Shown in pieces: positions 45,451-58,618 of a DNA stretch of 64,000 bases (positions within the stretch are counted from its first letter, which is position 1; each line of letters begins with the position of its first letter). The stretch is from Hydractinia symbiolongicarpus (taxonomy: Eukaryota > Cnidaria > Hydrozoa > Anthoathecata > Hydractiniidae). The translations under genes and the position numbers were made by a program. The notes under the pieces were generated by a model that saw only the letters and a list, made by a program, of their open reading frames with translations, ran no database searches and was not told the origin of the DNA. The stretch lies in NCBI RefSeq assembly GCF_029227915.1, contig NC_079882.1, positions 3,100,001-3,164,000 on the forward strand, written 5' to 3'.

Positions 45451-45519
45451 GTTCATTTTTAGGCTTACGGAGATGGCTTTGTACCGGACAGCAAATATAT
45501 ATTGCGACTAATTCCAGAA

Positions 45520-48500
45520 TACTACGTCAACAAAAAAGGTGTTTTTCAAAGAAATAAAACATAACAAGTCATTGAAAAACTTATAAGACATCGTTTGAGT
45601 TGTCATGTCTATATTTGGAAAATCTGCATTGAAGGTATTTCAACAAGATCCACGTAGAGTGATAACAGTCAGTATTTTGCCGCCAGAAATTTAAATACTA
45701 AAACGTGTTCACTATAAATGATACGTTTTTTTATTGTGTGAATAAGTATTTCTTGCATCGCTGTGTCGTGCATTCTTGCCGCCTGTGTACATGAAGTAAG
45801 GAAGTTTACTTGGATGGAGGTCATTGCTATAATTATAGGTGCGATTATAATGACAAAGCCCCTGGTTTTTAAATTGCCTCACAGACAGACAGAGAGTTTT
45901 ACAGCTACTATAGTTTTGTTATTCCAAAGTTCGTTTGATTTTACGAAAATACCTGTATAATATTGATGTTAATGAACAAACAAAAATAAAAATATAAAAA
46001 TTTAATTCAAACTAATTAGGTTTATTACTTATAGTTTATGTCCCTTCAACTCGCAAAAGGAAAAGCATGCCTGCAAAGCAAAATTTGGGACGTGCATCTA
46101 ACCAGAGAAGGTAGCAAGATAAAGGGGATGAAAGTATAACAATCGAAAGGTGCGCAGGCATTCACAAACGTCATATACTTAAATAACTACAATGTAAGTG
46201 AAGTAGATACAGACAAATTGAACAGGACATAAAATGTCTAATAACTCCTCAAGAAGAAGAACAATTCACGCACTTTCGTACCAACCAAAAATTATAGACA
46301 TCAAATCGCCACCATCAGAAATTTAGATCAAAAAAGAATCTCACTCCAAACTTGAATAGAATATTCAAAATACTGTTTCCAATGACCCTTGGATCTTGTG
46401 GATATTCCTATAACATCTTTAAATTAGGGTAGCTAAATAAGAAGCTTATTCTATTGGCCCTCTTTATCATTGCCTGCTCAAATTTTTAAATAAAGTCCTG
46501 AATTGATCAGGCCAATTAGGCGCAACCCTCCTAAGAACCACCGCACTTTAGTGTTTACTGTCTATCGAAACCTTCGTTTTTTTAAATAAGTCTGAAGAAC
46601 TCTATGGTATTACTATCACTCTACATTTGCAATATACAAATTTTTCGCCAAATGATATTTTCACTGGAGTTTTTGCGCATGTTCGTCGTTTCCTATCAAG
46701 GACTTTCAAAGCTTCTGAAATGAATGATATTAATTTTAAATTCCCCTTCTCTTTGGTAACTACTTTGAAATAGCTAGATAAGCAACAAACCTAACAAAAT
46801 CGAAGTTCACAGTTTTTTGCCAGCTTATATTTCTTTTCTCTAACTAAGATTTGTTTTAAAGTAATCCTAAAACAATGTTTCGTCGAAATAGAATTTTGCT
46901 GTAGTAAGCTAGAACACCACTATTTTTTTTCTAAAGCTAAAAAAACACCTCACATACAGTTTTTTAACCTGGTTTGGGTTTTCTTTTTTATCTTTGACTT
47001 TCCTCAAGGTTCTTCTAAAATTTAAACAAAGAACTTGACCTCGCAGCGAGAATGCACTGCTATTAAACCGAAACAAACATTGAGTGTAAAGACATAGCAA
47101 AACAATATTCGCAAGTCATTGGAACTGACTTCGTGTTATAAATCACGAATAACCTCAATCTTTTTATATGACAACGAAAGGCTAAACAAAAAACAAATCA
47201 TTGTGGACTGTGTCCATCATAGACGTTCTACCTATATGAGAACACACGTAACCAAATTGAATTCATCAACAAACAATTTTTCTCCATCACAGATTGTTAG
47301 CGTGACGAGAAAAGTATTTACTTTTCATTTCAGAACTTTTTGTTCTCATATTTGGTGTTAACTTAGGTTTAATTTCTTTATATTTGCTGTTAAAATGTTG
47401 GATGTATTCGCTCCGTCTTTGAGTACCACCCATCTCGTCGTGTCCATTCAGAAAGGTCATTTATATGTGCATGCTTAATAATAAAGTATCGCTATTATTT
47501 AGTATCAGTTTCCTGTACGAGCTTTTTAATTAACAAATGTTTCAAACTTTTATTAGGAATCCAGTCTCTATCTTTTCCAATTCAAATCATCTGGAGTGTC
47601 TGAATTCATAATCTTCGTCAAATTCATCATTATCAATATCATATGCAAACCAAGAAAGTTACACACTCGCAGCTTGGTCGCCATCTTGAAATATTTAAAT
47701 GTGTGAGAAGCACAATACAACACTGCGTAATTGTAAGAAGAATTATTGGATTGATGTTCTACTATTCTTTGCAAAATTTGTGAGACTGCCTCCTTTTCTC
47801 TTAATGTTAAAGTGATGATGTACGAACATGGTTGGGATATACAAACTTGGTGCGTTTCATAACCGACTTTAAATAGGGGAAGGAGGAGAAGGAATCACTC
47901 AATTCCGTTATCCAAGTATATAATATATATACATATAATATATATTATCCAAAATAATGACCATAATAAGCCTGTTAGAATCGTTATTAATAAACATTTT
48001 GGTTGGCACTAAATAAAGTGATTGGATTTATTATATAATTACTGCTCAATACAACTACAAATGCATTGGAGCTTCACATTTACGGTACTTTTACGGTACT
48101 TTTAAGGTACTTTTACGGTACTATTATTCCGTAGCCAAATATTAGCTGTCATTTTAATCAAACGATGTTTTAAAAACGTGAGAAAAAAATGCAGAATATG
48201 GTGATTTAATGGCAAATCATTACTAACGTGACAAAGGCGAGAATATTTGTTGGTAAATGTGAAATATTTGAACAGTGGAATCTTCCTAAAGAAGATACCA
48301 TCGGTGCAAAAAAAATTTGCTCACTTCATCTCTATGTCCGCTTTATATAGATTTTGTCGAAAATATAGTTTTACACAGAATTTTGACCGAAAAAGGTTTT
48401 TTCAAGCTCTTTACAAGGATTGTAAATTAAGAGGCTATATATTTAGACATAAAGCATATTCATAACAAAAATAAACTATAAATAATTTTAAAAGTATTCT

Positions 48501-51170
48501 TTGATTGACGACTTTTTTCGATTTTTCAGTTAAAAGGATTTTAATTTTTGCTTATAATTGTTGACAATAATGTAATAAAATGTAAGAATATTGATGAATA
48601 TTTTTTGTCCTCATTCTATTTTTATAATTACCGCTTTATGAGGAGCATTTATAGTTATGAAATTTAATTTGGTTCACAAAAGATTGTCTAGATAGTTTAG
48701 CCTAAGATCTATCCATTCCAAGTACCACTGGCTGTCTTATAGAGCTTTTTTTGGACGATATCTGCTTTAGCAAGATTTACTGTATCTTCATATTCATTGT
48801 CAGTTGTAACATTATAAACTGTTAATAGTATCATTGAGAACCGCGACACTATGGTCATATTGTATCATAAAATTTGCACGTTGGAGCGACGATGAAACTT
48901 GATGAATAGTTAGTGGTGATGTGTTAAACTTTTTAGTTCAGTAACATGAAAACTTCAGCTGCTTTTCCTGTCGTTATTTTCGGTTTTTTTGCTGAAGCGA
49001 AAACAACGGAAAAATCTCAGTCCCACCCTTGTACTGTGTTTTTTGCAGTTTTCTAACGCAACGTTGTGTTAATGATATATAAAATTTTACCTGCAATTTC
49101 TAATTGAAATTTTATGTAAAAAATAAGATTTAAAATCTGAATAACGCATTGAAAAACACAGAAAATTTCTTTATCTGTTTGTTGTTTTCTTCGTTGTATA
49201 ATTGATGTTTTCCGTTTGTTTTTGTTTTTTTTACAAAGAGGAAAAAAGTGATAAAAAATTGGTTCGGGTAGGTTCAACATTTTTATTTTGGCTTATCAGA
49301 AATTCGATACGTTAATAAAACAATATTTTTTTTTATCTCAGCCAACTCCCCTGCCATAGCAACTCTAAGTGACGCGAGTCTGTCGGAAGTCTAAATGACG
49401 TCCAACGTCGACACATTTAGTTAAGATTTCTTAAAAACAACTTTTTTGGACTTTAATATCAAAAATAGCTACGTCAAACATCTTCTGCAGAAAGATTTGT
49501 GTCGTCCCAAATTTCTCTACAAGAAATACACTTCTCCTTTCTCTACATCGAATTTGTGAAAACAATACGTTCTCTTTAAAGAAAAAACATCTCAATGTGA
49601 ATCATGGACAGTTATAATTCCCATTACGTCAACAACTTTGACTCTATTTTGTGTTATTGATCCTTGTATTGACTTTTCATGATCAAATTATTTACAAGAT
49701 AAACTAAGATAAGCTTGAAACCGAGGCGTTGTAAATACTGTCAAGGCGTTATAGATTGTGCAATATCATTTTTCCTCTTTAAACAACTAAAAAACATTCT
49801 TGGACATTGTGCCAGTTTTGAAAGAATTAATAAATCCAGATTTAGCATGGACACCCGTGGCTAATGTTGTTTATTCTTGCCACACCTGAGCAAATAATTA
49901 GGGATCGTGTTGCCAGATTTGATTTGGGGAATAAGATAGGTTACGAAAGTTAAAAATGTCGCTTATCGCTGTCGAAGAAAACATTTCACCTAAAAAACGC
50001 TCTGAGATCCAACTTCTTTTTTACATTGACATATACCTTTTTTTAAAAAATATGATCATTATCTAGCAAAAAAGTGAGGCGGCGACGCCCCTTCGCCTCT
50101 GTGGCGACGCACCGCAACCCATTAAAATTAGTTAATTTCGCTGCCACGATTGCATTTGTAAAACATGAAAACGTGAATTGTCCTGTAAAATTTTAATGAA
50201 AAAAATTAAAGGCGTTCATATATGCATGTTTAGTTATCGATTATTAAGATTTTTAATTCAGTAGTAAAATAAATTTTGACAATCTTTCTGTTTGAGTATC
50301 ACTTTTATTTTTGTTGCCTTTTTGAATTAAAAAAACAAGGTGCTCTGCTAAACCACTTTTCTCATTTCAAAGAGTTATTAAATTTACGCGTCAATAAGCA
50401 ACCCTAAAATCTGCCGGTGGGCTTTTTGGAATAAAAGTAAAGAGTGGTGTTTCACATATATACACAACATATTGAATTTCACTTAAAACGTAGCAACATT
50501 ATAAATCAAATTTTCTCAACAAATAACAAAAATGAGTCATTCTATTTCATATTTTTCTTATTTTTATTGATTTTTGATTTGAGTTCTTTTTTAAGTATCG
50601 CAAAACAATTTCATGCGAAAGAGGAAAGCAACTTAAAACTCAGTTATTCGAAAGATTCATTATACAAATATTATTCACTTTGTTATGCCACAGCTAACAG
50701 AATAGCAGACATATATAAGTACAACTTCCTTGTTCGTTTTCTATAAAAAGAGATTGTAAATCTTATCGAAATTTATACTATCATTCATGTTTTGAAAGAA
50801 GTTTCAATAAGAAATTATTCAAGAGAAAGGTAAATGCATCATTTCTTTGTTAATTCTACCATATACTTTTGTTATGCTCGCATTGTCTTCAAAATGTGTT
50901 TTTTTAATGTTATTACAACAGCCATTTCAGCATCTTCTTGCTTCTTTACAGATGAAAAATCTTCCACAAATGTCAAATTATTTGACAACAGCTTGTGTAA
51001 TATTAATTAGCTTAACACTTTGTTGCAGCAGAAGTGTGGAAAGAAAGGTAATTTAATTATACACTCCATGTTATTAAACCTGATGTTTCATCTTTGCTTT
51101 GAAATCAGTACTTCTCCTGCTTTAGGTTGATAACGTTGGAAAGAAAGCGATAAACTTGATGCCAGGTAAA
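45520..51170. other. Right block of duplication copy 1, no gene recognised
   Basis: A+T-rich. Several open frames (for example 47119-47361, 48247-48465, 50444-50746) lack an ATG start and show no motif. Near 50923-51164 there are several short exon-like stretches with AG/GT borders on the + strand (one reads ASSCFFTDEKSSTNVKLFDN), which could be the end of a small spliced gene. An 11-bp repeat TTTTACGGTAC (four units) lies at 48079-48122 and an A+T palindrome (ATATAATATATATACATATA) near 47920-47945. Confidence 0.4.
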
Positions 51171-52741
51171 AATTAAACTAGCCAGGAAATATGGAAACAG
51201 GCGTATCAACTTAAATGGAGAATTTTTCATTGGTATTTTTGAGCTGCTACATATCTGGACTTGAAAAATAGTTTTCACTCTGAACAGGTTGCATTGTGAT
51301 ATTTTGCAGACCGGAATATGTGAAAACCAACTGCACCCCTACTGGATAAGCGAACCTTGATCTATTTTAATCAAAAAAATTTGTTATAATTTTGTTTGGC
51401 AAATGTATCAGTGTCTTAGAAAATGGCTATTTCCATCAAAACAGTATATAAAAGTATATATCATATTTTGGAGGATTCTTTCCTCCAAGATCATAACAAA
51501 CTCAAGTCAATTTTCAAGTTATTATAGAAAGAAACGTGTATTTTATGGAAATCACTAATACTTAAATAACAGCTATGGGGCTGGACGGTTTGTAATAGTT
51601 TTTCTTTTACGAATTTTATTACATTCACCTAGACAATATAAGACGATATATTACAGGTGTTAGCTGCTAAACAGGAAAAAAACAAAATAGACAGGCTAAG
51701 ATATTTTAAAATCCATACCCTAAAGTGTATCTGAGATGTTGTTACATTCTATGACCCGAAATGAATAGTATAACCTTTTCATGAAAATCAAGGACAAAGG
51801 TTTTCAACTTGGTAGTAGACAAAGCAATTTTAAAGAGGCTGTACACCATGTAAAGTTTGGTTTAATATCTATCAGGACATAAAAGGACGTACATAAAAGC
51901 CCATAAAAGCAGTATAAATTGATGAGAAAAACATATACATACTTTTTTCTGCCAAATTTGAAAAGTTCAATTCTCATGTGATACTAGGACTTGCTAACTT
52001 TGCCAATAATTAGTTCTTATAAAATTTTAGTTGTTATAAAAAATATTTCTTGAAAAAATTAATTCCCGCTTTTGGTCCTACTTTTTACATAACAAAATTG
52101 GCGCACATATGTACAAAAATCTGGAAACCTTTGTAAACTATCTGAAACTTTTCGTAAATAAAAATTAAAAAAAATTTTTTAAACATTTTAGGTCATCAGA
52201 AATTTTTAAATTACTGATTATCCATTGAGCAAGACTTCATCAATGATATCAATCAGAAAAGCTATTGGTCTATATATATTACAAACTACATTTGGAATTA
52301 AATTATGGCCAATAATTTCACTAAGGATTTTGTTGATGACAGAAAAGTAATCCAGTTCCTTTTTAATTTTTTTAAGGTTGGCTTTTATAAATTAAAGAAG
52401 TTAAATTTTTATAGCGAGGTCAGACTTGTCGATTGCAATTTTTGAAAAACTGTTTCGAATTTTTTGATTTCACCTTTGAGATTAATAATCTCTTTTAAAC
52501 CAATCAAGACGCTTTTTTAGCATATTTAATGTGTACAACAAAATTTGGGTTTGAAAAAAAGCAGAATTTAGCGAATATTCATGAGAGGATGGATTTATTA
52601 TTAAATCGCAACAAAAGAAGGCTAAATATAACTGCAGCAGGCAAGCTTACAATCGTCTCCACGCTTTGATTATGCCTAAATGGACATGTTGTTGCCTTGT
52701 ATTTTCATTTAAATCAAAATTCCGGAAAAGTTGTGCATTTA

Positions 52742-54071
52742 TCTATATAATAATACGCCTTGTTTTTCTCTGTTATCCTGCCTACGTGGATTTTTCCACG
52801 GGTCTTATCGACTAGTCTATACAATAACACGCTAAGTGTGTCTCTGTCTGTAACAGGCAAAGATATACTTCTTTTCCTTTGATGTAGCCGAAAAATGCAT
52901 CTCTAATATGTTAAAATTTCTGACATTACGGCGCTACGAAAATAACACTACTTTAACGTCAATATCCCAATTTGTTAATGAAGCCATTACAGTGCACCTA
53001 AAACTTTGAGGCCAAATAACTTGGAAACGAGGTGGTGACGTCAATGATTCTCACCGCGTGGGTAACTAGGGACCGTCTGAGACCAATTTGGGTAAGTTTT
53101 CTAAGCCTGGGTCCCAAATCCGTTTCGAAAGGGATGGGTTGATGACGTCATCAAAAAACCTTCAAACCCTAATATCTCTGCAACGGTTTTTCAAAAGTAC
53201 ATGATCCTATATATTTTCTTGATCCGTGTTTTAAGATCTATACGATGAAAGCAACAGGTATATAAATTTCTAAAATAAACTTTTTTTGTGCTTCGACTGC
53301 TCTTTGCTGACGTTAGCAAAAATTTAAAACCCGTAGATCGCCTTACCCGTTCATCAAAAGCACATGATTATATACATTTTCTTGATCACTGCTTTAAGCT
53401 TTACACAATAGAGACAACGTGAAAACAAAGTTTGAATTATTCTTTTTGTGTGTGAATGGATTGCTAACGTCATCAACGTTCAAATGACCCTTCTTTTTCA
53501 TTTTTATCCTGTCTCAGTGGATTTTTCCACGGGCTTTATCGACTAGTCTTATATAATAATACGCCAGTTCTGTGTGTCTGTCTGTCACTTTTGCAAAGTG
53601 GATTATATTCTTCACAATTTTTTGGGTTTTGACGGACCATTGCTGACGCCAGCAACATTTTTAAAACCTTATATGTGCTTAAGCGTTTGTCGAAAATATA
53701 TGATCCTCTACATTATTTTGATCAGCGGTTCAACCTCTACATTTTACAGGCAACGAATAAACTAAATTTCGCCGGTTTTTTGTACCTGCACTGCTCACGT
53801 CAGCAAAAAATCTAAAACAACCTATTTTTTTATTGTGCTTCTGCCTAAGTGGATTTCTCCACGGGTCTTCATCGACTAATCTCTTTAATATTAGCCGTTT
53901 TCTGTCTGTCTGTCCGCGAAAGACGCGTCCTGTTACGGAAACACGAAAGGCGATATATAAAGGACGGGCGACCCCGTAGATTTTTGCACTAGTCTAGATT
54001 ATAATACCCATATACGTTTGTCTGTCCGTCTGTCGCACAAAATAGTAGCTTAGCCATGGGCAACCGACTAG
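52742..54071 (+). mobile_element. Head-to-tail array of five Helitron-like mini-elements (copy 2, + strand)
   Basis: Counterpart of the copy 1 array, with two additional complete units at the left: 52742-52815 (74 bp, hairpin CGTGGATTTTTCCACG and CTAG) and 52816-53546 (731 bp). Then 53547-53879 (333 bp), 53880-53992 (113 bp) and 53993-54071 (79 bp). Every internal boundary is CTAG or CTAA directly followed by TC. The 731-bp unit is the only one long enough to hold internal sequence; no protein was recognised in it. Confidence 0.68.
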
Positions 54072-55059
54072 TAATAATACAACATTGCATAGATATAGCA
54101 ATATTTTAAAAATAAATTGGTTAAAAGATTTTATAATAGCTTCTTGAATAAACTATTATAAAAAAATTCATGAAATGAAATCCGGAAAATAAACAACGCA
54201 AACTATATTTCAGACTTCAGATCGGTTATATGGTGATCAAATGTTTGTTACATCTGTGAATAAATATCAAAATCACTATAACACCATCTGATCTTAATTA
54301 AATTAGATGCAACGTAAAATGGGTTAGGTTCTAAAACACTTCACCCTGTTCAGATGTTAAATAAATTTAGCTGTCTCAATGATATGAATCAGCAGTAGCT
54401 AGAAAGTTTTGTTCCAACAGAGTCAACTTGCATTCCTTCTCAACCAACTAATTCGTCATTACCAAACGTTTTGAGGCATCTTCAGGGTGCATGTTACATA
54501 TCTTTTCTGCAATAAATTTTCTTGAGTGGTAATGTAAGGCATTAAAAAGCAATTTCATAATCAGTTTCTACGTTCTCGAGTAACTTCTTACAACACAAAA
54601 ATAAATTTCCTACTTTGAACTGGACAGCCCTTAAAGAATTCGTCTTCTTTCGATAATCCTATATGAAACATTTATGTTAAATAAATATCTGGGATGAGTA
54701 GAAAAATGAGAAATAAATATAACTTTCCTTGCGTTTAGCAGTTTGTTCGAGGACTTGTAGTTCGCAAGAACCTGAAATAAACAAGTACGTCTAACAAAAA
54801 TTGATATTTAAGAGCTCTTTATGTCGAAGTGGTATGGTAAATCAGCTAAACCACTCGCCTGGATGATTTTTAAAATTGTGTTTATACGCAAGGACCAATC
54901 CCCGTAGTCGGGTGATGCTGGTACTATATTGGTATCTCTCTTTTTTTGTGCCAAAATGTTCTTTTTTATGCAAAATATACTTTAATATTTCTGGCGCTAC
55001 TTAACAATTGTTTCAAGAAGGACCTTTTTTCCAATCCTTCAAGGAATATTATGTAGCTA

Positions 55060-55365
55060 CTAGCCTTTAACCCGTGGAAAAATCCACGGAGTCGCTCGTT
55101 CTTTATATATCGTATTTCGTGGTTCTGTAACAGGACGCGGTTTTCGCGGACAGACAGACAAAATACGGCTATTATTAAAGAGACTAGCCGTTAGCCCGTG
55201 GAAAAATCCACGAGTTCGCCCGTCCTTTAAATTTACCCGTCGCAACAAAGTGGATACAAATATATCGCATTTGATATTCGTGTTTCCGTAACATCATTTT
55301 CTAACTCAGCGGGGGGTCCGCGCAGAGACAAACAGACAGACGGAATACGACTATTATAATAGAGA
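55060..55365 (-). mobile_element. Two tandem Helitron-like mini-elements (copy 2, minus strand)
   Basis: Units 55365-55184 (182 bp) and 55183-55060 (124 bp) on the minus strand, the same lengths and boundaries as in copy 1. Confidence 0.68.
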
Positions 55366-56554
55366 TGTAGCTATGTAGCTATGAACTATTTACTATAACC
55401 GCTTCACAAGGACTTACGACAAAAGCCTCATAAGTTAAAACAGAAACAAAAATAATGTGTTCTTACTGGGAGCCTTTGTTTTCAAGTTTAACGATTCTCT
55501 GTCTGGCAATGAAGTTTTTGTAAAGTTGTACGGAAACCCGAGGCGTGCGTACCCATTATACTTGATCTTTGTTTTCTAAACAAATTTCGAGTATTAATGC
55601 CCAATATATGCTGTTGAGATCGGACCGTGCGTAGGTTTTAATGGCTACCTTTGACCTAATGTTTGACATTTGCCTCGATATCATTTTGTAGTTGTAAGTA
55701 ATATCCCCAACAGCCTAAATACAATGGCATTTAGCCATTAAAGTTTATTAAAACAATGAAATTTAAAAAAATATACGTAAAACGAAAATCTGTAATCTTG
55801 GTTCTAGCAAACACAACTAACCATGTGTTTCGCTGTCTGAGAGGCTAACTATTATAACCAAACCTTTCTTTTTACTCATTACATACATGGCTTCGAATGT
55901 GCCGAAATAACTTTTGCATTCTGGGAAATACTGGCTACAATTTTTTAACAGTTCAATATCTTCTGCAAGAAATGTTTTCCCTATGAGAAAAGAAAATTAA
56001 AATGAAAGTTCGTGACAACTAAAAAGCGCAAATCGTTACTATCTTTCACCTAAGTACCTTTATTTGCATAGTTCTTTATATAAGATTCTCTTTCGCAATA
56101 GCTTGGAATCTCTAAAAAGAACAAAAAGATTTTTGATCCTTTTATTGATCATTTTCTATGATTCTAAGCAGCCATTCCTTACCTGCTGATAAGCTATCAC
56201 TTAAAGATTTTATTTCGACGTTGTATATAACAAAATAAAAGTTAAAAATTACTCAAAGATTTATAGATTTTAGCCATTAAAATTGCACAATTTTGCACTT
56301 ACCTTAGCTAATCACTAAATCTGTAAGTTAAAGAATAAATTTGATTTAAAAATACTAAATTTCAAAAATATAATACGTTTTATGAGTGAAGTTTAATATA
56401 GGCATTAAAACTACTTCCCGCATTAAAAACTCAGGGTTAGTATTTAGGTTTAGCTACTTTTAGAGTACCTCAATTGTTAACATCAAGTTTAAATTAAACT
56501 TTTAATGATCTATTTTCACAATTTTTTTTACATTTATAATTTGACTTCGTCATT

Positions 56555-56725
56555 ATGATGAAAAATAAGATTATTTTACTCCATTATTTTAAACTACATG
56601 GTAGTTTTCTTTTTAAGGTTTATGAACGAGCTGATCCCTTTTACAAAGACTTCAAGCATTCACTAAAATATTGTGAAAACGAAACTGCAGATGCGTATGT
56701 TAGACAACAACTTGTAGGCCATTAA
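56555..56725 (+). CDS. Copy 2 counterpart of the 38648 small ORF
   Basis: Same length and frame, open throughout; substitutions include Cys to Ser in HGCFLF, Asn to Asp in FYKNF and Ile to Thr in ENEIAD. The intact frame after divergence hints at coding constraint, but the sample is small. Confidence 0.4.
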   Translation: MMKNKIILLHYFKLHGSFLFKVYERADPFYKDFKHSLKYCENETADAYVRQQLVGH

Positions 56726-57103
56726 TTATATGATGTAAGAAGGATGAATCTGCTCCATGTTTGAGGTGACGATGCAAGTCCCAAAAACTGTGTGCAAAAT
56801 TTATGTACAAAATATTTCTAAATATGGTATCAAATAATACAACTCCTACGATATACATTTTTACACTACAATGTATCACTTACTTCTTTTAGAGAATAAA
56901 ACATTCTTTTCTTTTTTTTCTAAAGTTGCTATTACCCATCGTTCTCATACAACTATTTATATGGACAAGGAAGTTCAGTTCAAAAATAGCTGCATTCCTT
57001 TTTGCTGATGTTGAATAACGTGCTTAAAGAAAAACAATTTAATGCAAGTTATTGATGTACCACACCCTAAAACGTGTTAGAAATTAAAGATTCGTAATGT
57101 TGA

Positions 57104-57172
57104 GAAACAGGAATTCCCTCACTAAATAAACAAACGGCGAGGCTGTTTACTTAGTGAGGGAATTCCTGTTTC
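57104..57172. repeat. 69-bp inverted repeat, copy 2
   Basis: Counterpart of 39357-39425. One base differs (CTCACTAAAT for CTCATTAAAT) so that the stem pairs better here than in copy 1. Confidence 0.8.
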
Positions 57173-58618
57173 TAGCTTTGTTATCTGTTGTTACATACGT
57201 GAGTTGATTTAAAGCGACCGCTCATGTGATGCTACTAATCCTAATTTTGCTATGCGGAAATAGATGTACTTAGAAATTATGCAGTTGAAACCATGAGTAT
57301 TGGTGTTCAAGCATAGAGTAGAAAGATGGAAGTTTAATGTGTGTTTTAAAATCTTTAAAACTTTTTCTTTAGACACCAAAACGCCTAAATCTATATTTTG
57401 ATTTCTTGTTTATTCATGTTTTTATGCTCTATTTCTGTTATGTCGCCCATAACTGGTTTTTATGGCTATTAAAATTATCAGAACACATTGCATATTGAAA
57501 CTATTCATCACAAACTTGTCATTTTAAAGTGTATAGTTTACTTTTCCAAGATATACCAAGTTTGTTCTCTTGTTTGTTATCGTTATATTTAAAGTTTTTT
57601 GTACTTAAAATCTAACCGACTTTTCCAATTTTTTTTAGCAACTCCAGGCTAAAATGAATATTGAAGTTGCTTATATAAAAAACGTGTATTATCATTATTA
57701 ACGTTGCCTTATAAAATGTGTAAACAAACATCCAAACTTTTCCATATCCTAATTAAACTTTTCAAAAAAATATTTCAAAAGAAGTTGACAGTTGCAAATC
57801 ATAAACTGACCACGAGTTATAATACTAACGATTCTCTTTGCTTACAAAGCCTGTTTGGAAATTAACTTGGTATTTCAAAGCAGTTCACTTAACAGATGCT
57901 ATAATTGTTTTTGACTCAGCTACAATGTTACACACGTTTACAAAAGAATTCCACTTGGTTGATCCTGATTCTCTATCTCCTCAACTCATAAACAGCCAAA
58001 GATGATTTGGATCATTGCCTGTCAATGCTGTAATACAGGCTAGAATAAACTCGCTTGTTCATGACGTGATAATGACGTGATAATCTATATTATTTAATGA
58101 CAATGATTTAAAAGAATTTTTATATTTATTTCCCCGAGTTATAACTAAAAATGATGCAATAATAAAGTGGATATTTGAAGAAAAACATTGTTTTTTCTGC
58201 CCTTTTAGGTAGTTATGCCGTTTGGATTCTAAAGTTACTAGTACGGTAGACACCAGTGCGACCGCCGGACAACTTTTTCTTTGTTTAAAAAGACTTAGTT
58301 AATATTAGTTAATATGTGAAATAAATAGCAAAGTACGTGCGTGGTTGAACTTGCTTCACTGTGTTACTTGGGCCGAAAGAGACTACAAACTAAAACTGGA
58401 GAACTCGTCCCTACATAGTGACTGGTGGAGATACTCAAACATACATGTTTGTGTTAGTGAAAATGATCTTCCTCACCCAAAGAGAACTGTTATTTTTGCC
58501 TCGCGACAACAATAGATAAAATAGCACCAAAGCTGCGCACCAAAGTTCAACTCCATAAAATAAAGCCTAAATAATTTTTGGAAAATATCAATTAACAGTA
58601 TCATATTGTTTAATCTAA

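Larger units (their letters stand above)
40853..45519. other. Segment present only in copy 1 of the duplication
   Basis: 4,667 bp absent from copy 2. Copy 2 reads TTTAATCTAA|TACTACGTCAAC at 58609-58630; copy 1 reads TCTAA|GAACC at its left edge and CAGAA|TACTACG at its right edge, so the junction shares only AA. Holds the 41508 exon candidate, small ORFs at 42896 and 44294, a 49-bp palindrome and a TTG microsatellite (about 43527-43549). Confidence 0.9.
34062..51170 (+). repeat. Direct segmental duplication, copy 1 (about 17.1 kb)
   Basis: Sequence from 34062 recurs from 51171 in the same orientation. Correspondence: 34062-40852 with 51171-58618, and 45520-50883 with 58619-64000. Segment 40853-45519 has no counterpart in copy 2. 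The unit length (51171 minus 34062) is 17,109 bp. Content: Helitron-like arrays, MITEs, an unrecognised spliced gene (minus), small ORFs. Confidence 0.95.
54448..56948 (-). pseudogene. Copy 2 of the MGNS gene, probably damaged
   Basis: Each exon of the copy 1 gene has a counterpart. Splice signals are kept and amino acid changes are few (for example DIETHG to DSETHG, HCQRESY to YCERESY). Two lesions: the first exon lacks one base in its A/G run, so that after MGNSNFRKK the frame shifts and soon stops; and the last exon has an extra 11-14 bases, giving a stop (TAG, 54450-54448) after LVMTN, which drops the last residues. Either the copy is a pseudogene, or the first exon is not coding and only the C-terminus is altered. 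Confidence 0.5.

Noticed and set aside
46909-47361. ORF pair on opposite strands, repeated identically at 60026-60478
   Set aside because: Identity between copies comes from near-identical duplicated DNA and gives no evidence of coding constraint; no ATG for the plus-strand frame.
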